Assembly: GCA_903875815.1 (NCBI GenBank)
Contig: CAIQXR010000166.1
Location: forward strand, 1-6,371
DNA length: 6,371 nucleotides
Source of the DNA: an uncultured Actinomycetes bacterium
GTDB lineage: Bacteria > Actinomycetota > Actinomycetes > Nanopelagicales > Nanopelagicaceae
Direction of reading: 5' to 3'
Program-made: the position numbers and the translations under genes
Shown: positions 5,612 through 6,371 of the stretch, piece after piece
Position numbering within the stretch: the stretch's first letter is position 1
Layout of the letters: each line of letters opens with the position of its first letter
Notes under the pieces: generated by a model
What the model was told of the DNA's origin: nothing
Databases searched by the model: none
What the model saw: only the letters and a program-made list of their open reading frames with translations

Positions 5612-6371
5612 GTGAGCGCCCAACCGGGCGGTCGCATGCCCCTGATTGAACATTTTCGCGAGTTCAGGAAAAGGGTCTTTCGTTCTGCCATAGCCATCAC
5701 CTTAGGTTCGATCGTTGGGTGGGTTTACTACACCCCGATAGTTAATAAGTTGGCTTCTCCTGTCTGCGATCTCTCGGTTGCTCGAAAGAGTGGGGCAACC
5801 CATTGCGGAACTCTCTATATCGATGGCGTGCTTGGTCCATTGAATTTACAAATTAAAGTAGCCATTCTCGTGGGAGTGATCCTGGCCGCGCCATTTTGGA
5901 TCTATCAACTCTGGGCATTCGTTGCCCCTGCACTACACAGAAAAGAGAAAGTCCGCACAATTCTCTTCATCCTCTGCGCGATTCCCTTCTTCGCTCTTGG
6001 CGCAGGCCTTGGGTACTGGATTCTTCCCATCGCTGTTCGAGTACTCCTCGGGTTCACGCCCGGCGCCCTTACGAATCTAGTTAAGTTTGATAATTATCTC
6101 GATTTCGTACTGCGGGTTATTTTGCTTTTCGGGTTCGCATTCGAACTTCCTGTTTTCCTGCTCTCGCTCAACTTGATTGGTTTAGTAAGTGGCAAGGCGA
6201 TCCTCAAGCCCTGGCGTTTTGCTGTCTTTGGAATTGCGCTCTTCACCGCAATCTTTACTCCTACAGGTGACCCATTGAGCATGGGAATTTTGGCCTTCCC
6301 ATTGATCTTCTTCTATTTCGCCGCCGGCGGTATTGCTCTCATGGTAGATAAGCGACGAGCAAACCAGCTTG
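5612..6371 (+). CDS. tatC: Twin-arginine translocase subunit TatC (3' end cut by window edge)
   Basis: 253 residues are visible and all six membrane helices are present (about 22-45, 79-105, 115-139, 162-192, 203-217, 222-245), so only the cytoplasmic tail is missing. Key residues of the signal-peptide site match E. coli TatC: EHFREFRKR at the N-terminus (E17, R19), F103 in QLWAFVAP (F94), E112 in HRKEK (E103) and E178 in FGFAFELP (E170). Role: membrane receptor for twin-arginine signal peptides. I chose the GTG at 5612, 3 bases after the tatA stop with AAAGAG 7 bases upstream, because the GGRMPL stretch resembles the GRMPL seen in actinobacterial TatC, so translation should begin before the ATG at 5636. 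That ATG is the alternative start. C52 and C65 in the first outer loop could form a disulphide. The frame is open to the last base. Confidence 0.93.
   Translation, partial: MSAQPGGRMPLIEHFREFRKRVFRSAIAITLGSIVGWVYYTPIVNKLASPVCDLSVARKSGATHCGTLYIDGVLGPLNLQIKVAILVGVILAAPFWIYQLWAFVAPALHRKEKVRTILFILCAIPFFALGAGLGYWILPIAVRVLLGFTPGALTNLVKFDNYLDFVLRVILLFGFAFELPVFLLSLNLIGLVSGKAILKPWRFAVFGIALFTAIFTPTGDPLSMGILAFPLIFFYFAAGGIALMVDKRRANQL

Noticed and set aside
5896..6084. Separate small plus-strand open frame inside tatC
   Set aside because: The tatC frame is continuous across it with conserved helices 2-4, so this is an out-of-frame shadow.
1..6371. Mobile element, CRISPR array, tRNA/rRNA, riboswitch or phage signature
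   Set aside because: No long terminal inverted repeats, transposase, spaced repeats or tRNA-like cloverleaf noticed; all eight genes are housekeeping-type in a conserved actinobacterial order.

Overview
The window looks like a compact piece of an actinobacterial (Actinomycetota) chromosome. The evidence is the gene set and order: metH end, HAD phosphatase, trmI, FKBP lipoprotein, pafB, pafC, tatA, tatC. This is the conserved neighbourhood that in most Actinobacteria surrounds the Pup-proteasome genes. Base composition looks roughly balanced (by eye, not computed), and gaps run from overlaps to about 110 bases. That would suit a streamlined, moderate-GC lineage such as the freshwater acI/Nanopelagicales group, but the lineage is an inference.

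Layout: 1-1236 holds the C-terminal end of cobalamin-dependent methionine synthase (metH, 5' end outside the window). A HAD-superfamily phosphatase (1226-1903) overlaps its last codons. The tRNA m1A58 methyltransferase gene trmI (1922-2794) follows. It ends only 3 bp from the stop of a minus-strand gene for a secreted FKBP-type prolyl isomerase lipoprotein (2798-3343). The isomerase gene diverges across 58 bp from the pafB-pafC operon (3402-5310), which encodes the two WYL-domain subunits of the PafBC DNA-damage-response activator. After 109 bp comes tatA-tatC (5420 to the window end), the Tat protein export pore and receptor. tatC runs off the right edge.

Regulation: three genes (trmI, FKBP, pafB) each have a TANNNT box exactly 6 bases before their ATG, the signature of leaderless transcription in Actinobacteria. 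tatA is different. It has a leader with a small hairpin, a duplicated GAGAAATGG start region and a second hairpin over its start codon.

The main oddity is an absence. The genes arc/mpa, dop, pup, prcB, prcA and pafA, expected between trmI and the FKBP/pafBC block, are not here; trmI and FKBP abut with 3 bp between them. pafBC is kept, which fits its role as a DNA-damage regulator independent of the proteasome. I found no clearly new biological system, no mobile element, no RNA gene and no CRISPR. No stretch over 300 bases lacks a gene.
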